Positions 8,274-17,073 of a stretch of DNA of 50,158 nt are shown one piece after another (within the stretch, counting starts at the first letter, position 1; each line of letters starts with the position of its first letter). Position numbers and translations under genes: made by a program. Below the pieces are notes generated by a model. That model saw only the letters and a program-made list of their open reading frames with translations, did no database searches and was not told the origin of the DNA. Origin of the DNA: RDXT01 sp033765305. Its GTDB lineage: Bacteria > Bacteroidota > Bacteroidia > J057. The stretch is taken from the NCBI GenBank assembly GCA_033765305.1, contig JANRID010000071.1, positions 1-50,158 of the forward strand. Direction: 5' to 3'.

Positions 8274-10541
8274 ATGAGCCAGCTGCTCAATATCTTCTAC
8301 CACCGCAAGCTGCGGAACATCCGCTACCTGGTGCGCACCGGGCTGATCGCCGGCTATTTGCTGCTGATGACGCTCATGCTGCCGCGCTCCTACCGCTATG
8401 TCTTCGAGTACGAGCCCGGCAAGCCCTGGACTGCAGATGCCCTGCAGGCCCCCTACGACTTTGCCGTGCTCAAGACCGAGGCGGAGATCCGCCAGGACCA
8501 GGAGCGCATCCGGCGCGAGATGCAGGATATCTACGTCCGCGATACGGCCCTGCCCGCCCTCGTGCGCGAGCGGCTGCGGGCGCAGCTCGGCCAGTGGTCG
8601 GCCCGCATCCTCCGCATGCTGGAGGCCGAGGAGCAGGGCAGCAGCCAGCAGGCGGAGGAGCTCCGCAGCGGCCTGGAGGAGGAGCTGGGCGCCCCCCTGC
8701 CGCCCGGCCTGCGCCGCGCCGCCGCCCCGGATACCGCCCGCCTCCGCAGCCTCGCCGATGCCTGGACGGAGCGCTGCTACCGCCAGGGCGTGCTCCGGCC
8801 CCGCAGCCCCGACTCCCTGGGCGAGTACCTCCTGCTGCGCTTCGCCGTGTCGGGCGAGCGCTACCAGCTGGCCTCGGCCTATATCCGCTACCCGGAGGGC
8901 GTGCCCGCCTGGTTCGACAGCCAGAGCCAGGCCGCCGCGCTCAGCCCACTGGAGCGCATCCTGCTGCGCAGCGCCCTGGCCGCCCACGTGCAGCCCGATG
9001 TGGCCTGGAGCGAGGACCTGACCCGCCGCGAGCTGGCCCGCCGCATGGACCTCATCTCGCCCTCCCGCGGCATGGTGCATGCCCAGGACTGGATCGTGCG
9101 GAAAGACCAGATCGTGGACCGCGAGGTCGAGGCCAAGCTGCTCTCCCTCAAGCAGGAGCAGGAGGCCCGCATGGGGCCCAATTACCCGCCCCTGGCCTTC
9201 CTCAGCCAGTTCCTCGTGATCCTGCTCATTACCTCCATCCTCCTGAGCTACCTGAGCGTCAACCGCCCCCGCATTTATTTCAGCAATACCAAGCTCAGCC
9301 TGCTGCTCTTCACCATGCTGCTGACGATGGCCGCCATCGTCACGGCTACCAAGCTCAGCGGCGTGGCCCTGAAGGTGGTCACCATCCTCGGCCCCAACAT
9401 CGACCTCGAATACATCTACCTCGCCCCGGCCTGCATCGTGCCGATTTTCATCAGCAACTTCTTCGACCACCGCACCGGCTTCCTCTGCAACCTGCTCACC
9501 GCCCTCTACGGCGCCGTGCTGGTCCAGCGCGGGCTCGAATTTGCCTTCGTGCAGCTCATCGCCGGCACCGTGGTGCTCTTCAGCCTCCGCCAGCTCCGCA
9601 AGCGGGAGATGTTCTTTTTCTCCCTGGGCTACCTGCTGCTGGCCTACGTGGCGGCCTACCTGATCTACAACCTCTACTACAAGGGCAACCTGGCCGACAT
9701 CAGCTACCCGACGCTGCTGCTCTTTGTGCTCAATGTGGCCATCACCGCCATCGCCTACAACCTCATCTACCTCTTCGAGCGCATCTTCGGCATTACCTCC
9801 GACCTGACCTTCCTCGAACTCCTCGACACCAACCACCCGCTCCTCCAGGAGCTGCAGCGCAAGGCGCCGGGCACCTTCCAGCACAGCCTGCAGGTGGCCA
9901 ACATCGCCGAGGCCACCATCAACGAGATCGGCGGCAATGCCCTGCTGGTGCACGTGGGCGCGCTCTACCACGACATCGGGAAGATGATCCACCCGAAGTA
10001 TTTCATCGAGAACATGTCGGAGGAGGAGCGCCTCGACAACCCCCACCAGCACCTCGACTGCCGCGAAAGCGCCGAGATCATCATCGGCCACGTGCGCAAA
10101 GGGGTGGAAATGGCCCAGAAATACCACCTGCCGCAGGAGGTGATCTACTTCATCGAGACGCACCACGGCACCACGCGCGTGGAATACTTCTTCCGCCGCT
10201 ACCTGCGCGAGCGCATGTGCGAGGAGGCCGAGGCCGACTCGCTCTTCCGCTATCCGGGGCCGCTGCCTTTCTCCAAGGAGACGGCGGTGCTCATGATCGC
10301 CGACTCGGTGGAGGCTGCCTCCCGCTCCATGCACCACTACACGCCGGACAAGATCCGGGACCTCGTCAACGGCATCATCGATTTCAAGATCAAGGATAAC
10401 CAGCTGGAAAATTCCTCCCTGACTTTCAAGGACATCTCCATCATCCGCCGGGTGATGACGCGCCAGCTGATGAACATCTACCACAGCCGGATCGAGTATC
10501 CCAAGGAACAGGCCGCGCCTGCGGAAGGCTCCGCAGCCTGA
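8274..10541 (+). CDS. pgpH: 7TM-HD family phosphodiesterase (PgpH-like, c-di-AMP)
   Basis: This 755-residue membrane protein has an N-terminal transmembrane helix (about 19-37), an extracytoplasmic 7TMR-HDED-type domain with many charged and Gln/Ala-rich helices (about 60-300), a bundle of hydrophobic segments (about 310-505), and a cytoplasmic HD domain. The HD domain carries FQHS (about 534), the metal-binding HDIGK (about 566) and a later ETHHGT. This is the architecture of PgpH, which hydrolyses cyclic di-AMP in Firmicutes. Bacteroidota homologues are usually annotated only as HDIG proteins, so the substrate is inferred. It faces queG tail to tail with six bases between the stop codons. 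Confidence 0.88.
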   Translation: MSQLLNIFYHRKLRNIRYLVRTGLIAGYLLLMTLMLPRSYRYVFEYEPGKPWTADALQAPYDFAVLKTEAEIRQDQERIRREMQDIYVRDTALPALVRERLRAQLGQWSARILRMLEAEEQGSSQQAEELRSGLEEELGAPLPPGLRRAAAPDTARLRSLADAWTERCYRQGVLRPRSPDSLGEYLLLRFAVSGERYQLASAYIRYPEGVPAWFDSQSQAAALSPLERILLRSALAAHVQPDVAWSEDLTRRELARRMDLISPSRGMVHAQDWIVRKDQIVDREVEAKLLSLKQEQEARMGPNYPPLAFLSQFLVILLITSILLSYLSVNRPRIYFSNTKLSLLLFTMLLTMAAIVTATKLSGVALKVVTILGPNIDLEYIYLAPACIVPIFISNFFDHRTGFLCNLLTALYGAVLVQRGLEFAFVQLIAGTVVLFSLRQLRKREMFFFSLGYLLLAYVAAYLIYNLYYKGNLADISYPTLLLFVLNVAITAIAYNLIYLFERIFGITSDLTFLELLDTNHPLLQELQRKAPGTFQHSLQVANIAEATINEIGGNALLVHVGALYHDIGKMIHPKYFIENMSEEERLDNPHQHLDCRESAEIIIGHVRKGVEMAQKYHLPQEVIYFIETHHGTTRVEYFFRRYLRERMCEEAEADSLFRYPGPLPFSKETAVLMIADSVEAASRSMHHYTPDKIRDLVNGIIDFKIKDNQLENSSLTFKDISIIRRVMTRQLMNIYHSRIEYPKEQAAPAEGSAA

Positions 10542-10547
10542 ACCGCC

Positions 10548-11513
10548 TCAGGGCTCCGGGGTGCTGCCGGCGGCGTGCAGCAGATTGTCGCGCCACTTGG
10601 CCCACTTGATGCGGCTGATGGCCGAGCGCCGCGCCAGTTTTTTGAAGGCGCTTTCGGTGAATTCCTCCCATTCCGCTGCGCCGAGCGCGGTGAGCGGGCT
10701 CGCCGCTCCGCCGGAAGTGCCGACCATCAGCGGCTTGAACTCCCCGCCCGGATGCGGGCTGGAAAAGCGGTTCCACGGGCACACCTCCTGGCAGATGTCG
10801 CAGCCGTAGGCCCAGCCCTCCAGATGCGGGCGGAAGGCCTCGGGCATCTGCTCCTTCAGCTCGATGGTGAGGTAGGAAATGCACTTGGCAGCATCGATGC
10901 GGTAGGGCTCCAGCGCCCCGGTGGGGCAGGCATCGATGCAGCGGGTGCAGGTGCCGCAGAAGTCGCGCACGGGGCCGTCATAGGCCAGCTCCAGATCCAC
11001 GATGATCTCGCCGATGAAAAAATACGAGCCCCGCCGGGGGGTGATGAGGTTGGTGTGCTTGCCGGTCCAGCCCAGGCCGGCGCGCTTCGCCCAGACCTTG
11101 TCCATGACCGGCGCGCTGTCGGTGAAAACCCGCCCGGCGACCTCGCCGGCCAGCGCCCGGATCCGCTCGAACAGGCGGTAGAGCTTGCCCTTGAGCACGG
11201 TATGGTAATCGGCGCCCCAGGCGTAGCGGGAGATCTTCGGCGCGCCGGGCGGCTGCCGGTCCTCCGGAGCCGGAAAGTAGTTGTGCAGGACGCTGATCAC
11301 CGATTTGGCGCCGGGCACGAGCACCCGCGGATCGATGCGCGCATCGAAATGGGCCTCCATGTAGTGCATGGTCCCGTGGCGTCCCTGCGCGAGCCATTGC
11401 TCCAGGTCGCGGGCTTCCTGCTGGAGCTGTTCCGCACGCGAGATGCCCGCCAGGTCGAAGCCCAGCGCAGCCGCTTCAGCCTTGATCATGCGGGAAAGCT
11501 CGCCGGTGTCCAT
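10548..11513 (-). CDS. queG: Epoxyqueuosine reductase QueG
   Basis: This 321-residue cobalamin and iron-sulfur enzyme carries out the last step of queuosine synthesis, reducing epoxyqueuosine to queuosine in the wobble position of certain tRNAs. Two ferredoxin-type clusters are visible: CGTCTRCIDACPTGAL, and GCDICQEVCPWN preceded by KCISYLT. The N-terminal cobalamin-binding region includes FDLAGIS, HGTMHYME and ISRYAWGADYH. The start at 11513 (MDTGELSRMI) is chosen because it matches the family and lies just after a -7 box; a further 13 codons upstream are also open. Confidence 0.95.
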   Translation of the reverse strand: MDTGELSRMIKAEAAALGFDLAGISRAEQLQQEARDLEQWLAQGRHGTMHYMEAHFDARIDPRVLVPGAKSVISVLHNYFPAPEDRQPPGAPKISRYAWGADYHTVLKGKLYRLFERIRALAGEVAGRVFTDSAPVMDKVWAKRAGLGWTGKHTNLITPRRGSYFFIGEIIVDLELAYDGPVRDFCGTCTRCIDACPTGALEPYRIDAAKCISYLTIELKEQMPEAFRPHLEGWAYGCDICQEVCPWNRFSSPHPGGEFKPLMVGTSGGAASPLTALGAAEWEEFTESAFKKLARRSAISRIKWAKWRDNLLHAAGSTPEP

Positions 11514-11519
11514 GGGCCG

Positions 11520-11527
11520 AAAGATAC
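11520..11527 (-). promoter_or_regulatory. Possible -7 box of queG
   Basis: Reading on the minus strand, TATCTTTT lies six bases before the ATG at 11513. It is close to TAnnTTTG. No TTG lies exactly 20 bases upstream. Confidence 0.4.
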
Positions 11528-11551
11528 GGACAGAAGCGCAAAGAAGCACCA

Positions 11552-11573
11552 AGAGGCGCCGGAGCGCCTCTTG
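11552..11573. terminator. Perfect 9-base hairpin between mscL and queG
   Basis: AAGAGGCGC (11552-11560), a four-base loop, and GCGCCTCTT (11565-11573) form a perfect stem. On the minus strand it follows mscL and precedes queG. There is no long T-run, so it may be a weak terminator or an RNA-processing element. Confidence 0.5.
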
Positions 11574-11600
11574 TGCGTAACATGCCTGCGCGTGCAGCGC

Positions 11601-12017
11601 TTACTTTTTCAGCAGGTCGCGGATCTCGGTCAGCAGCTTGATGTCCTCGCTGGGCTCGGCCGGGGCCGCAGGCGCGGCGGGCGCTTCGGCCTGCTTGCGC
11701 TGGGAGGCGTTGTAGCCCTTGACAATCAGGAAGATCACGAAGGCGATGATGACGAAGGTCAGCACGATGTTGAGGAAGTTGCCGTAGGCAATGGCCACTT
11801 CGGGGACTGCCGCGCCGGCAGCATCCGTGCCGGCAGGCTGCAGCACGATTTTCAGGTCCTTGAAGTCCACATTGCCCAGCAGCATGCCGATGGGCGGCAT
11901 GATGATGTCGTTCACCAGGGAGGTGACGATGTTGCCGAAGGCGCTGCCGATGATGACGCCCACCGCGAGGTCCAGCACATTGCCCCGCATGATAAATTCG
12001 CGGAATTCTTTCAGCAT
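11601..12017 (-). CDS. mscL: Large-conductance mechanosensitive channel MscL
   Basis: This 138-residue inner-membrane channel opens under membrane tension to release solutes during hypo-osmotic shock. The N-terminal helix MLKEFREFIMRGNVLDLAVGV and the first pore helix (VIIGSAFGNIVTSLVNDIIMPPIG) are textbook MscL. The second membrane helix is at about 78-98, followed by an Ala/Pro-rich linker and the C-terminal amphipathic helix LLTEIRDLLKK. The start at 12017 gives the usual N-terminus; the open frame upstream of it is not conserved in the family. Confidence 0.97.
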   Translation of the reverse strand: MLKEFREFIMRGNVLDLAVGVIIGSAFGNIVTSLVNDIIMPPIGMLLGNVDFKDLKIVLQPAGTDAAGAAVPEVAIAYGNFLNIVLTFVIIAFVIFLIVKGYNASQRKQAEAPAAPAAPAEPSEDIKLLTEIRDLLKK

Positions 12018-12122
12018 GGTATCAGGAGTTGAGGTTTGACGTAATTTGCATTGCCATACGAAGTAACTGTGGCCGGATTGAAAATACAAATTCCGGAACC
12101 AAATGGTACCGCCGGGGCGATT

Positions 12123-12704
12123 ATGCATAGGTTAAATAGGTGTTATGGCTTGACTGTCAGGCAGTACGGAGGATGGAAACTCCGGCTTGCGTTGCTTTGC
12201 CTTGCTGCTGGCGTCTGTTTTCCGGCGATGGGGCAGCTGCCCTTCGCGCCGGGCCGCGCCGGTGCCGCCGCCCTGGCCGACAGCCTGCTGCATGCGCCGC
12301 CTGCCGCGCAGAAAACGCTCTCCCGCGCCATGCGGCCCACCCTGGCCGACTGCGCGCTGCTGTTTGGCCCCGAACTGGGCCGCTCCGTGTACCGCTACGA
12401 GCGCCGCCTCAGCCGCATGGCCGACATCGTCGTGCATGCCATGCTCGAAGACCAGACCGAGCTGCTCTTCTGGAGCGCCCGCCGGGAGGAGCTGATCGCC
12501 AATACCGGCGAGGCCTGCTATTTTCCGGGCGGCTACCGCGAGCTGGCGCCCTATCTGCCGCCTGGCACTGAAATCTACCGCTTCAAATACGTGCAGCCGG
12601 GCCGGCAGGTCGGCAGCGCCTACGACATGCTCGTCCACGTCAACGGCGCCTGGCGCCTGATTCACCGCCCCTGGACGGTGCTCGTCGGGTCCGGCGCCCG
12701 GTAG
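12123..12704 (+). CDS. Putative secreted protein of unknown function
   Basis: I do not recognise the family. The 193-residue product has a signal peptide (LRLALLCLAAGVCFPAMG at about residues 19-36, with cleavage probably after AMG). The mature part has helical blocks (LADSLLHAPPAAQKTLSRAMRPTLADCALLF, then YRYERRLSRMADIV) and a C-terminal beta-rich part ending VHVNGAWRLIHRPW, which suggests a small periplasmic lipid- or solute-binding fold. The start at 12123 gives the shortest pre-signal segment; an in-frame ATG at 12051 would add 24 residues. It is divergent from mscL. Confidence 0.65.
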   Translation: MHRLNRCYGLTVRQYGGWKLRLALLCLAAGVCFPAMGQLPFAPGRAGAAALADSLLHAPPAAQKTLSRAMRPTLADCALLFGPELGRSVYRYERRLSRMADIVVHAMLEDQTELLFWSARREELIANTGEACYFPGGYRELAPYLPPGTEIYRFKYVQPGRQVGSAYDMLVHVNGAWRLIHRPWTVLVGSGAR

Positions 12705-12784
12705 CAGACGGCAGGGGAGGCGCCTGCGGCAGCAGCCCGATCTTCCCGGCAGATTTTCCGTATAGATCAGTCAGGCGGATACAA

Positions 12785-12792
12785 TATTTTTC
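12785..12792 (+). promoter_or_regulatory. Possible -7 box of the ECF sigma gene
   Basis: TATTTTTC lies 25 bases before the ATG at 12818, in an AT-rich patch within a GC-rich neighbourhood. The same octamer precedes the AAA+ ATPase gene at 40174. Confidence 0.35.
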
Positions 12793-12817
12793 TGGCTCAT
12801 CCGTCTGCACTCCTGCT

Positions 12818-13390
12818 ATGACGGATGCATTGCCTTACGAGCTGCCGGGCGCGGCAGCAGACATCGACGCTGCGTACCGGCAGGAGAAACGCCGCCTGCT
12901 GGACTTCATCCGCCTGCGGATTCCCCGCCGGGAGGATGCCGAAGACTTGCTGCAGGACGTGTTCTTTCAGTTTGCGTACAGCTACCCGGGACTTGACTCG
13001 CTGGAGAAGGCATCGGCCTGGCTGTTCCGGGCTGCCCGCAACCGCATCATCGACCTGTACCGGAAGCAGCGCCCGCTGCCGGCCTCGCAGCTTGCCGCCG
13101 CCGGCGGCGAAGATCCTGTCTCGCTGATGGACATTCTGCCGGATCTCTCCGGGCAGCCCGATGCGGAATACCTGCGCAGCCGCATCGCCGCCGCGCTCGA
13201 AGAGGCCCTGGCGGCCCTCCCGGCTGCGCAGCGGGAGGTGTTTGTCGCGCACGAGTTCGAGGGCCGCTCGTTCAAAGAGCTGGCGGAGGCCAGCGGCGAG
13301 CCGGTCAATACCCTGCTTGCGCGCAAGCGCTATGCCGTCCTGGCCCTGCGGGCGCGCCTGCAGGCCCTGTATGCTGAACTGGAGCCCTGA
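12818..13390 (+). CDS. ECF-type RNA polymerase sigma-70 factor
   Basis: This 190-residue protein has sigma region 2 (residues about 19-85, with EDAEDLLQDVFFQF and ASAWLFRAARNRIIDLYRK) and region 4 (about 125-185, with LPAAQREVFVAHEFEGRSFKELAEASGEPVNTLLARKRYAV), joined by a short linker. It redirects RNA polymerase to a small set of promoters. No classical anti-sigma gene follows. Instead a His-rich membrane protein is encoded 59 bases downstream and may control it or be its target; this is inferred from position alone. Confidence 0.92.
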   Translation: MTDALPYELPGAAADIDAAYRQEKRRLLDFIRLRIPRREDAEDLLQDVFFQFAYSYPGLDSLEKASAWLFRAARNRIIDLYRKQRPLPASQLAAAGGEDPVSLMDILPDLSGQPDAEYLRSRIAAALEEALAALPAAQREVFVAHEFEGRSFKELAEASGEPVNTLLARKRYAVLALRARLQALYAELEP

Positions 13391-13449
13391 TCGCATTGCA
13401 TCCGTCCTGGCTGGTTTTTACAGATTCATTACCTGATTGCTAACCTCAT

Positions 13450-13950
13450 ATGTGTCATTCGCATCACCACGGCCATTCTAATGCTTGCCGCAGCCATTAC
13501 GGGCACGCCCGCCGCTGGAAATACAAGGCCGGCATGGGCCTCGGCGGCTGGCTGCTCACCGCTGCCATCTTCATGTGGGTCTGGAACGCCATCGTTCCGC
13601 CGTCATTCGGCGGCCCGGCGCTCGGCTACTTCCAGGCCGTCGGCCTGCTCGTCCTGGGCCGCATGCTGACGGGCGGCTTCCGCCACAGCCGCCGCTGGCG
13701 GCATGAACACGCCGGGCATCCGCACGACGGGGATGCGCCTGCCGGGCCGCACCGCTGGCGGAAGGAGTTCGAGAAGAAAATGGAGGAGAAAATGGCGGGC
13801 ATGAGCCCCGAAGAGCGCGAGCAGTTCCGCAAGGGCTTCGCATCCGGCAAATGGGACGTGAACGTCTTCGAAGTGGAGGACGATGCCGCGCCCGAGCCGC
13901 CGAAGCCGGACGGCGAGTCCGGCGGGCCCGAAGGCGACCGCAAGGCGTAA
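13450..13950 (+). CDS. Histidine-rich membrane protein downstream of ECF sigma
   Basis: I cannot assign this 166-residue protein to a named family. It starts with a His/Cys-rich segment (MCHSHHHGHSNACRSHYGH) able to bind metal. Two hydrophobic segments follow (about 29-48 and 58-73), then a second His-rich stretch, an acidic/basic helix with EKKMEEKMAGMSPEEREQF, and an acidic Pro-rich tail. The layout suggests a cytoplasmic-membrane protein sensing or handling a metal such as Ni, Cu or Zn. With the ECF sigma gene just upstream it could act as a membrane regulator of that factor. Both ideas are inference. Confidence 0.7.
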   Translation: MCHSHHHGHSNACRSHYGHARRWKYKAGMGLGGWLLTAAIFMWVWNAIVPPSFGGPALGYFQAVGLLVLGRMLTGGFRHSRRWRHEHAGHPHDGDAPAGPHRWRKEFEKKMEEKMAGMSPEEREQFRKGFASGKWDVNVFEVEDDAAPEPPKPDGESGGPEGDRKA

Positions 13951-13962
13951 GTGCGCCGCATG

Positions 13963-14005
13963 GCCGGGCCCGGCTGCAAGGCACAAGCCTGCCGCCGGGC
14001 CCGGC
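13963..14005. terminator. Bidirectional terminator-like inverted repeat
   Basis: Two copies of the palindrome GCCGGGCCCGGC (13963-13974 and 13994-14005) lie between convergent genes. They can pair with each other, with GGC/GCC pairing inside. On the plus strand TTATTTT follows directly, so it probably ends transcription from both sides. Confidence 0.65.
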
Positions 14006-14006
14006 G

Positions 14007-14420
14007 TTATTTTCTGCTTCGCTCGTATGCCAGAAAATCCCCCGATGCGATCCAGTGCAGATGGTCCGCCGGCCGGTTGAACTGGTACATCCAGGCCTCC
14101 AGGGGCGGCTGCCCGCCGTCCGGATGCGCCTGCACACGGGTTCGGATGAAGAGGCTGTTGTCCGGAAGGTCCGGAAAATAGCCTTCGTATTCATCCAGCA
14201 CCTCGAACAGCACCTGGCTGTCAGGCACCAGGTAAAGCTCTCCCCGGATCCACGTGTCGGCGGCGGGGTCGGCGACGGCACCCGGGTAATAGGAGACCTC
14301 GTAGAGCCGTCCGCGGATGCGGGCCTGGCCCTGCCAGACGGCATGCTTCTGCACAAATGCCGACATCAGGTTCTGGAAGCTGCTCAGCAAGGTGCCGTAC
14401 ACAAACAGGTAGCACTCCAT
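14007..14420 (-). CDS. Gamma-glutamylcyclotransferase-like (GGCT/AIG2 fold) protein
   Basis: This 137-residue cytoplasmic protein has the GGCT-fold substrate loop VYGTLL (residues 7-12), YYPGAV, and the putative catalytic Glu in DEYEGYF. Members cyclise gamma-glutamyl amino acids to 5-oxoproline or act on gamma-glutamylamines; the substrate here is not determinable. Its stop abuts the terminator repeat. It starts 3 bases after the end of the TerB-like gene and may be the last gene of that minus-strand operon. Confidence 0.85.
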   Translation of the reverse strand: MECYLFVYGTLLSSFQNLMSAFVQKHAVWQGQARIRGRLYEVSYYPGAVADPAADTWIRGELYLVPDSQVLFEVLDEYEGYFPDLPDNSLFIRTRVQAHPDGGQPPLEAWMYQFNRPADHLHWIASGDFLAYERSRK

Positions 14421-14423
14421 CGT

Positions 14424-15347
14424 TCAGCCCTGCCGCTTTTTAAGTTGGATCTGGCAGCGGAGCGCGTCATCCTGGCTGAGCTGAATGGTCTGGGCGAGGT
14501 CGAAGAGCTCCTGCCGGGGCGTTTCGGGGCTAATGGCCTGCTCCAGCACGTAGTACCGTGCGGTGCGGTTGAGTTCCTCGATTGTGCGGTCTTTCAGCCC
14601 GAACATTTCCCCGAACTCCATCAGCAGGCTCTGCTCGGCAGGGCGGGGCGAAAAATCGATGACGGAGAGCGCTGCGGCGATCAGATAGATCGTCGGGCGG
14701 GCCTTGGAGCTCACCTCGTCGCATTCCACCGGGGAGATGGGGTCTCCGTTGAGGTACTGGTCGATGGATCCGAGGGCAGGCGGGATAAATGAATCGAGGA
14801 ACTCCCGCTCCTCGTCGGAGATGGATCCGTCGGAGGAAGCCAGTTCGGCCAGCATCCGCACGAGGATTTCCTGGTCGAAGCGCTCCGTTACCGGCGCGTC
14901 GCGCAGCTGCTGCTCGAATTCGGAGAGCTGCTGCTGCTTGGGCCTGATGCTGATGCTGCTCCGCTGCGCCTGCTGGGCAGGCTGCAGCTGATTGGCTACC
15001 CGCCGGTAGGCTTCCACCACGGCGGCCTGCTTTTCCTCCTCGGTATAGCCGGACATCACCTGGTTGCCGCGCATCGAAGTATTGAGGATGGAGCTGGCGG
15101 TCCGGCCGACAAAGCCGCCGCCCAGCGCCTGGCGCAGCAGGCGGGAGGCCGTGCGCCGGACCTCCATGTTGACATTGCGGCTTACGACGCGGCTTACCTG
15201 GCTTTGCAGGGAATCCGAGCGCCGGACCGGCGCCGAGGAGGCGATCACCTCGCCGCTGCCCGGGACCGCAAATTCGCAGTACATCGAAGAGCCGTCCAGT
15301 TCAGCCCGGACGAGCATCGGAAGGATCTGATCGTAGGTGGGTTCCAT
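14424..15347 (-). CDS. TerB-like domain protein
   Basis: This product is about 307 residues if it starts at MEPTYDQILP (15347). An N-terminal beta-rich region (residues 1-45) includes AELDGSSMYCEFAVPGSGEVI. A region with small-residue-rich helices follows, then a TerB-like helical domain from about 160, with the acidic metal-site motif ASSDGSISDEEREFL. TerB folds occur in tellurite-resistance and phage-defence associated complexes at the membrane. The frame stays open further upstream into the STAND gene, but that part is clearly a shadow. It lies 73 bases downstream of the STAND ATPase gene on the same strand and is probably co-transcribed with it, back to back with the injection-system operon. 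Confidence 0.72.
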   Translation of the reverse strand: MEPTYDQILPMLVRAELDGSSMYCEFAVPGSGEVIASSAPVRRSDSLQSQVSRVVSRNVNMEVRRTASRLLRQALGGGFVGRTASSILNTSMRGNQVMSGYTEEEKQAAVVEAYRRVANQLQPAQQAQRSSISIRPKQQQLSEFEQQLRDAPVTERFDQEILVRMLAELASSDGSISDEEREFLDSFIPPALGSIDQYLNGDPISPVECDEVSSKARPTIYLIAAALSVIDFSPRPAEQSLLMEFGEMFGLKDRTIEELNRTARYYVLEQAISPETPRQELFDLAQTIQLSQDDALRCQIQLKKRQG

Positions 15348-15420
15348 CGTCGGCTTGAACTGTTCGGCGGTTAGGGCGGCAATATCAGCATAGAGGCGGC
15401 AATCTTGCAAACCTGTGGGC

Positions 15421-17073
15421 TTACTTGCGGCGCTCGATTTTGATGCCCATGCGGGGCTTGGGCGATTCGGCTTCAGGGGCGGGCGCATCGGCCTGCGGCT
15501 CCTGCGCTGCGGGCTCCAGGGCCGGCGCTTCGGGGACGGGCGGCGGCTCCGGTGCTGCGGGCGCCGATTCGAGGAAATATCCGGCGTACACCTGGATGGT
15601 ATCGAATTCGGGGTGGTAGAGCATGCCCCAGGCACGGCTGGGCGGGCTGCTGCGCCACCAGTCGAGGGCCGCCTGGAGGTCGGCCTCGGTCAGCGCCTGG
15701 CCGTCCACGGCGGTGGCGGCCAGGTTGCGGTAGTGCGCCACGGCGTGGCGTTCCTGCCCGGCCAGCGCAGCGAGGCGGGGCCAGGTGCGGAGCAGTTCGG
15801 GCTGCGCGAGGTGCACCATGGAAGCCGGCCCGACGGGGCCGGCGGGCTCGGCCCGCAGGAGGCTCCGGTCGGCCCAGGCCTGCAGGTGGCGTGCCAGGGC
15901 TGCGGCGGGCAGGCCCGCGATTTCGGCCAGGGTGCGCACCTCTGCGCTCCGCACCTGCGGCGCGATGGACGCATCCGGATGCACCTCGGCCAGGGCTGCC
16001 AGCGCACGGGCCAGCGCCTGCTGCTCGGCAGGGCTGTGCGCGGCAAATGCCTGCTCGGCGGTATCTGCCGGAGACTCCGGCGCCGGCGTTTCCGCCGCCG
16101 GGGGCGGGGGCGGCGCAGCCGGTACGGGCGCTTCCGCAAGCGGCTCTGCCGCAGGCGGCTCGGGCTGCGCGTCCTTGCCGGCAGGCCTGCGCACCGACGC
16201 CTGGATGTCGGCAGCCTTGAGGGATTTGGGCAAATGCTTGAGGGTCACCGGCCCGCGGGTGCCTTCCTGCATCCAGGCGCTCCATACGCTGTTCATGACC
16301 TGCTGGAGGCGGGACAGCTGCTGGTCGCCTTCGTGCAGCTCGCGGACCAGCCGCAGCAGCGCATCCTCGTCGATGCGCGCGCCTGCGCGCAGGAGCGGCT
16401 GCCGGATCGCCTGCGCCAGCTCCGCCTGCGACATCGGGTACAGCTGCACATGGCTCATGGGCAGCAGGCGGCTCAGCTCCTCGTGGCGCTGAAACAGGGT
16501 CAGCTGGTCGGGCCGGAAGGAGAAGAGCGCGTATACCGCCAGATCTGCGTGGCGGAGCGACTGCAGCAGCAGCCGGATCACGCGCGGATCGAAGGGCTTG
16601 CCCAGGACCGCCTCCGCCGGGTCGAAGACGATGAGGAGGTTGTGCTGGGAGACATATTCCGAATTGCGGCAGGCCTCGGTGAGGCCGTCGGGGTGTTTGG
16701 AGAGCAGCTCCAGAATGCCTTCGCGGTACTGCGGCGCGGTTTTCTGGTCGGGGTGAAGCACGCCCCGGCGGGCAAGCGCATCCGTCAGGCTGGCCAGCGC
16801 ATCGGCGCCTGCCGGCGCCTGCGTGACGGCCCAGGACTTGCCGGCCAGCGCTTTGTGGCCCTGCTGGAGCAGGGAAGGGATCAGGCCGGCCTGGATCAGG
16901 GAGCTTTTGCCGGTGCCTGCCGCGCCGCTCAGAAACGCGAAGCGGTGCGTGCTCAGGCGGGCCTTGAGCTCCGCCAGCTGGCGGTCCCGCCCGTGAAGCC
17001 AGGGCTGATCCTCCGGGCCGAAGGGCTTGCCCGGAAACGGATTGCGGGAGAGCGTACTTCTGGGGATATTCAT
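15421..17073 (-). CDS. nSTAND-type P-loop ATPase with Pro/Ala-rich linker
   Basis: This 550-residue protein begins NPFPGKPFGPEDQPWLHGRD (11-30), similar to the entry motif of the nSTAND1/NACHT-like group. Walker A is GAAGTGKSS (50-58), Walker B LLIVFD (146-151), and there is a sensor-like FSFRPDQ near 187. After residue 300 comes a Pro/Ala/Glu-rich linker (about 300-345), a helical region with possible winged-helix character (about 350-450), and a Pro-rich tail ending MGIKIERRK. STAND ATPases act as switches that sense a signal and oligomerise. It is divergent from the eCIS operon, so it could monitor or regulate it, or be an independent defence gene. The start at 17073 is chosen because it puts the family motif near the N-terminus. 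Confidence 0.75.
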   Translation of the reverse strand: MNIPRSTLSRNPFPGKPFGPEDQPWLHGRDRQLAELKARLSTHRFAFLSGAAGTGKSSLIQAGLIPSLLQQGHKALAGKSWAVTQAPAGADALASLTDALARRGVLHPDQKTAPQYREGILELLSKHPDGLTEACRNSEYVSQHNLLIVFDPAEAVLGKPFDPRVIRLLLQSLRHADLAVYALFSFRPDQLTLFQRHEELSRLLPMSHVQLYPMSQAELAQAIRQPLLRAGARIDEDALLRLVRELHEGDQQLSRLQQVMNSVWSAWMQEGTRGPVTLKHLPKSLKAADIQASVRRPAGKDAQPEPPAAEPLAEAPVPAAPPPPPAAETPAPESPADTAEQAFAAHSPAEQQALARALAALAEVHPDASIAPQVRSAEVRTLAEIAGLPAAALARHLQAWADRSLLRAEPAGPVGPASMVHLAQPELLRTWPRLAALAGQERHAVAHYRNLAATAVDGQALTEADLQAALDWWRSSPPSRAWGMLYHPEFDTIQVYAGYFLESAPAAPEPPPVPEAPALEPAAQEPQADAPAPEAESPKPRMGIKIERRK

